Source: Aequoribacter fuscus
GTDB taxonomy: Bacteria > Pseudomonadota > Gammaproteobacteria > Pseudomonadales > Halieaceae
Length of the DNA: 64,000 bases
Reading direction: 5' to 3'
Assembly (NCBI RefSeq): GCF_009910365.1
Contig: NZ_CP036423.1
Location: 868,001-932,000, forward strand
In this document: one piece after another, positions 61,551-64,000 of the stretch
Numbering within the stretch: position 1 is the first letter of the stretch
Layout: every line of letters begins with the position of its first letter
The notes under the pieces: generated by a model
Seen by the model: the letters and a program-made list of their open reading frames with translations, nothing else
Databases searched by the model: none
What the model was told of the DNA's origin: nothing
Position numbers and translations under genes: made by a program

Positions 61551-62783
61551 TTGCCAAAAAAAGCAAAAGAAATGAGCGCCGTCGAGGTGCGCCGATTAAC
61601 CGGCCAAGGCCGCCATCCAGTAGGAGGTGTCGCTGGGCTTCATTTATTGGTTTCTCCAAGTGGCGCGCGCTCTTGGGTTTTGCGGACTAAGGTAGGGGAT
61701 AAGCGCCGCGATATCGGTTTAGGCGGGTTCCCTGATGTTACGTTGTCGGATGCGCGCGCTAAGGCACGCGAACTGCGCGAACGGATATTAGGCGGTATCG
61801 ATCCCATAGCTGAGCGAAAATCGGCGCGTGACGCGATACGTGCAAGTCAAGCTAAAGCATTGACCTTTAAAGAGGCGGCGTACCGCTGCCATGCTGCACG
61901 CCAAGATGAGTTCAGCAATCCCAAGCATCGGCGCGACTGGATCAATTCATTAGAGCGCCACGCCTTTGCTCACATCGGCCACCTTCCTGTTGATGCTATC
62001 GAACTGCCCCATATTCTCAAGGTGTTGGAGCCGATATGGAAAATCAAAACCGAAACGGCGACTAGGGTGCGGCAGCGCCTTGAATCGGTGTTGAGCTGGG
62101 CGACTGTATCTAAGTATCGTGCTGGAGATAACCCGGCGCGCTGGTCAGATAATTTGAGCGAGCTATTGCCGACGCCTAGCAAGATAAAAAAGATCAGACA
62201 TCACAGAGCGCTCCCCTGGAAAATAGTGCCTGAGTTTATGAGTGATTTGCGCTGCCGGGATGGACTGGCCGCGCGCGCATTGGAATTCATCATTCTAACC
62301 GCTGCACGATCTGGCGAGGTGCGCTTTGCCACCTGGGGTGAGATTGACGAAAGCGCCCGAATTTGGCACGTACCAGCCGAACGGATGAAGTCACGCAAGA
62401 ATCACAAGGTGCCGCTATCGGATACCGCGCTGGAATTACTCTCGCGTGTTCCACGTATGGAAGGAAGCAATTTCATATTCACCGGAGCGAGGGGGGGCGT
62501 TTTATCGGATGTGAGCGTATTAGCTGTATGCAGACGAATGGGGGTTGATGCTACCCCGCACGGTTTCCGATCATGTTTTAAAGACTGGGCAAGATCATCA
62601 ACGAGCTATGCCGATGAAGTGTCAGAACTGGCGCTTGCTCACGTTAACAATGACGCCACTAGGGCGGCGTATGCGCGCGATGAACTGATTTCACAGCGAA
62701 CAAAATTGATGACAGACTGGGCAAAATTCATAGACAACCCAGCGAAGCGCACTGCAGTGACGCCAACACGAGGCCAAGCATGA
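61551..62783 (+). CDS. Tyrosine-type site-specific integrase, P4-like (DUF4102 N-terminus)
   Basis: A 410-residue recombinase. N-terminal DUF4102 arm-binding domain ('LHLLVSPSGARSWVLRTKVGDKRRDIGLGGFPDVTLSDARAKA'), core-binding domain, and a catalytic domain with 'AARSGEVRFATW' (Arg), 'HGFRSCFKDWA' (His, Arg), 'ALAHVNND' (His) and Tyr in 'RAAYARDEL'. TTG start after GGGGAG; an ATG at 61572 is an alternative. It lies 247 bases from the putative att site and reads into the element. Confidence 0.92.
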   Translation: MPKKAKEMSAVEVRRLTGQGRHPVGGVAGLHLLVSPSGARSWVLRTKVGDKRRDIGLGGFPDVTLSDARAKARELRERILGGIDPIAERKSARDAIRASQAKALTFKEAAYRCHAARQDEFSNPKHRRDWINSLERHAFAHIGHLPVDAIELPHILKVLEPIWKIKTETATRVRQRLESVLSWATVSKYRAGDNPARWSDNLSELLPTPSKIKKIRHHRALPWKIVPEFMSDLRCRDGLAARALEFIILTAARSGEVRFATWGEIDESARIWHVPAERMKSRKNHKVPLSDTALELLSRVPRMEGSNFIFTGARGGVLSDVSVLAVCRRMGVDATPHGFRSCFKDWARSSTSYADEVSELALAHVNNDATRAAYARDELISQRTKLMTDWAKFIDNPAKRTAVTPTRGQA

Positions 62784-63328
62784 ATCGCTCTTCTATGTAT
62801 GTAGATCCCGCCACTGGCAATGTTCGGTTGGTGTCAGCCCAGGAATATGACGCTGTTGCGGCGGAAATGTGGAATAAATATATGGTCGAGGCCGAAAAAG
62901 CGCTGGCTGACCCGCACGGCGATCTAACAGACCCTAGATATATTGAGCGTCTGATCATTAAGGCGCTGAGGTTATATGGTCGATTGAAGATTGCCGATGC
63001 GCTAGCACGGAAAGGCGGTAGGCTACCCAAGGGGGCTATAAGCAGGGCTGAGGCGATCGATAGTTTGTCTGGCGATGAAGATCCTGTGTTGCGTCATGCA
63101 GTCACCTTGCTTCCAAAGCAGAGGAAAGAGCGAAACCCCAAGGTTAGAGTAAAATCCGCCCGCATGCCCGGGTGGGAAATAGCTAGGCTTGTGAGAGCCC
63201 AGCTATCTGTCGATCCTGTGAAAAATCGAGCTTTCAGAGCCGTCGCAGAGGCACTGGGGCCCGACTATTCGCTGGAATACGTCAAGAACACTTGGTACAA
63301 ATTGGGCGTAAGCACAAAAAATAAATAA
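62780..63328 (+). CDS. Hypothetical protein of the integrated element
   Basis: A 182-residue protein not recognised. It starts inside the integrase stop (ATGA overlap), so it is co-translated with it. The sequence is charged and mostly helical; the C-terminal part ('WEIARLVRAQLSVDPVKNRAFRAVAEALG..YSLEYVKNTWYK') resembles a DNA-binding helix-turn-helix-like unit, which is only a guess. It could be a directionality or regulatory factor for the integrase. Confidence 0.65.
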   Translation: MNRSSMYVDPATGNVRLVSAQEYDAVAAEMWNKYMVEAEKALADPHGDLTDPRYIERLIIKALRLYGRLKIADALARKGGRLPKGAISRAEAIDSLSGDEDPVLRHAVTLLPKQRKERNPKVRVKSARMPGWEIARLVRAQLSVDPVKNRAFRAVAEALGPDYSLEYVKNTWYKLGVSTKNK

Positions 63329-63414
63329 AAGCGTTCCCGTTTGCTGACTACGACAAACGCCTAATTACGGCGAATCTAGCCCCGTTGATATTCAAAGCAC
63401 AACGGAGGCACGAC

Positions 63415-63594
63415 ATGCAACAAATCACATATCTCACTGACCGCCAAATTGCTGAGCGATATGGCGTCTCTCGATGTACCCCTTGGCGTTGGGCCAAAGC
63501 AGGCGACTTCCCAAAACCCGTCCACTTATCCGCCGGCTGTACACGCTGGCGTGCTGATGATATCCGCTTATGGGAAGAAAAAACTCGCGAATAA
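63415..63594 (+). CDS. AlpA-family phage regulator / excisionase-like protein
   Basis: A 59-residue MerR/AlpA-type winged helix: 'LTDRQIAERYGVSRCTPWRWAKAGDFPKPVHLSAGCTRWRADDI' is the family pattern. AlpA activates the P4-family integrase and promotes excision. GGAGG precedes the Met at 63415, chosen over 63385. Position soon after the integrase gene fits. Confidence 0.88.
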   Translation: MQQITYLTDRQIAERYGVSRCTPWRWAKAGDFPKPVHLSAGCTRWRADDIRLWEEKTRE

Positions 63595-63654
63595 AAAGCG
63601 GTCCTATCAGAGTCGTATAAGTCGAAAAAGTTAAACCAAAAATGGATTGAAGAA

Positions 63655-63876
63655 ATGATTATCTCAGATTCTCGAATACTAAATTTTGTTAAGCACACTG
63701 GCGCACACTGTGTTGAGGTGCTAGACGACGGTACAGGATATTTGCTTTGGCTGTGTGACCGAGTTTGGGTTTTACATAATCATCCAGAGCTATCGGAGTC
63801 TCTGTCCCAGAACGATGACCTAATCATATCTAAGGCAATGGCGCTTATTAAGCGGCATGGGGAGCGTGCGGCATGA
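63655..63876 (+). CDS. Small hypothetical protein of the integrated element
   Basis: A 73-residue acidic protein with no recognised family; GAAGAA lies just before the start. Its stop overlaps the next gene as ATGA, indicating coupled expression with the primase-like gene. Confidence 0.6.
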   Translation: MIISDSRILNFVKHTGAHCVEVLDDGTGYLLWLCDRVWVLHNHPELSESLSQNDDLIISKAMALIKRHGERAA

Positions 63877-64000
63877 GTGCTCTTACCGCCCAACAGATAG
63901 CCCTCGCTCTTGATGGCAAGAAATGTGGCCAGTCGTGGCATACGTACTGCCCCGTCCATCAAGGGAGTAACCGCAACTTTTACATTACCGAAAAAAACGA
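63873..64000 (+). CDS. Primase-like protein, N-terminal fragment (runs off window)
   Basis: Only 42 residues are visible. 'GKKCGQSWHTYCPVHQGSNRNFYI' has the Cys-x-Cys-Pro-x-His layout of a CHC2-type zinc finger as found at the start of phage and P4-type primases. Inferred role: replication primase of the integrated element. Confidence 0.6.
   Translation, partial: MSALTAQQIALALDGKKCGQSWHTYCPVHQGSNRNFYITEKN

Noticed and set aside
1-64000. CRISPR arrays, rRNA genes, insertion-sequence transposases
   Set aside because: No regularly spaced repeats, rRNA-like stretches or transposase-like proteins were seen anywhere in the window.

Overview
The window looks like the chromosome of a marine, aerobic gammaproteobacterium of the OM60/NOR5-Cellvibrionales type (inference from gene content only: dedicated proteobacterial sortase system, AbgT transporter, DUF3604 lipoprotein, two carotenoid-oxygenase genes, many SDR/thiolase/MaoC genes, TonB receptor). 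Coding density is high. I see no rRNA gene, no complete tRNA and no CRISPR array.

Layout. 1-3000: end of an amidohydrolase, a DUF885 peptidase-like protein and purT. 3.2-7.4 kb: MFS transporter, sat-cysC (PAPS synthesis) and a divergent LysR regulator. 7.4-12.3 kb: a five-gene minus-strand operon of LolA-like periplasmic protein, two FtsX-type permeases, LolD-like ATPase and a predicted outer-membrane barrel. 12.5-15.1 kb: thioredoxin-like protein and DUF3604 lipoprotein. 15.1-22.0 kb: SDR-thiolase-thiolase-nitronate monooxygenase operon, divergent from a tandem-HxlR regulator that is followed by a carotenoid oxygenase with all four iron-ligand histidines. 22-31.4 kb: methyltransferase, YjbQ, ferredoxin-NADP reductase, DUF1214-type secreted protein with a TetR gene, D-aminoacylase-like amidohydrolase plus Coq4-like protein, AbgT transporter, NUDIX hydrolase.

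31.4-37.8 kb: complete proteobacterial dedicated sortase system (histidine kinase with a CBM9-like sensor, response regulator, OmpA-like PdsO, VIT/vWA target protein with MPQTA sorting signal, class GN sortase). 37.9-39.3 kb: band-7/NfeD pair. 39.4-44.2 kb: MaoC-type dehydratase, two SDRs (one lacking the catalytic Tyr), mutarotase, DsbA-family isomerase, DUF1330. 44.3-47.7 kb: an 834-residue sulfotransferase-DUF1214 fusion divergent from a TetR gene. 47.7-53.9 kb: ACR3-ArsC arsenic pair, a conserved Cys-rich membrane protein, glpK, a saccharopine-dehydrogenase-like enoyl reductase and a LysE exporter.

54.0-61.0 kb: an overlapping operon of TonB receptor, alpha/beta hydrolase, MFS transporter and a carotenoid oxygenase whose first iron-ligand His is Glu, divergent from a second tandem-HxlR regulator. 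61.1-64.0 kb: left end of an integrated element: a tmRNA/tRNA-like 3' end beside a strong terminator, tyrosine integrase, AlpA-like regulator, small unknown genes and the start of a primase-like gene.

The best candidates for undescribed biology are the twin tandem-HxlR/carotenoid-oxygenase modules (one with an altered metal site inside a TonB-uptake operon), the sulfotransferase-DUF1214 fusion together with local PAPS genes, and the Lol-like operon carrying its own barrel protein.
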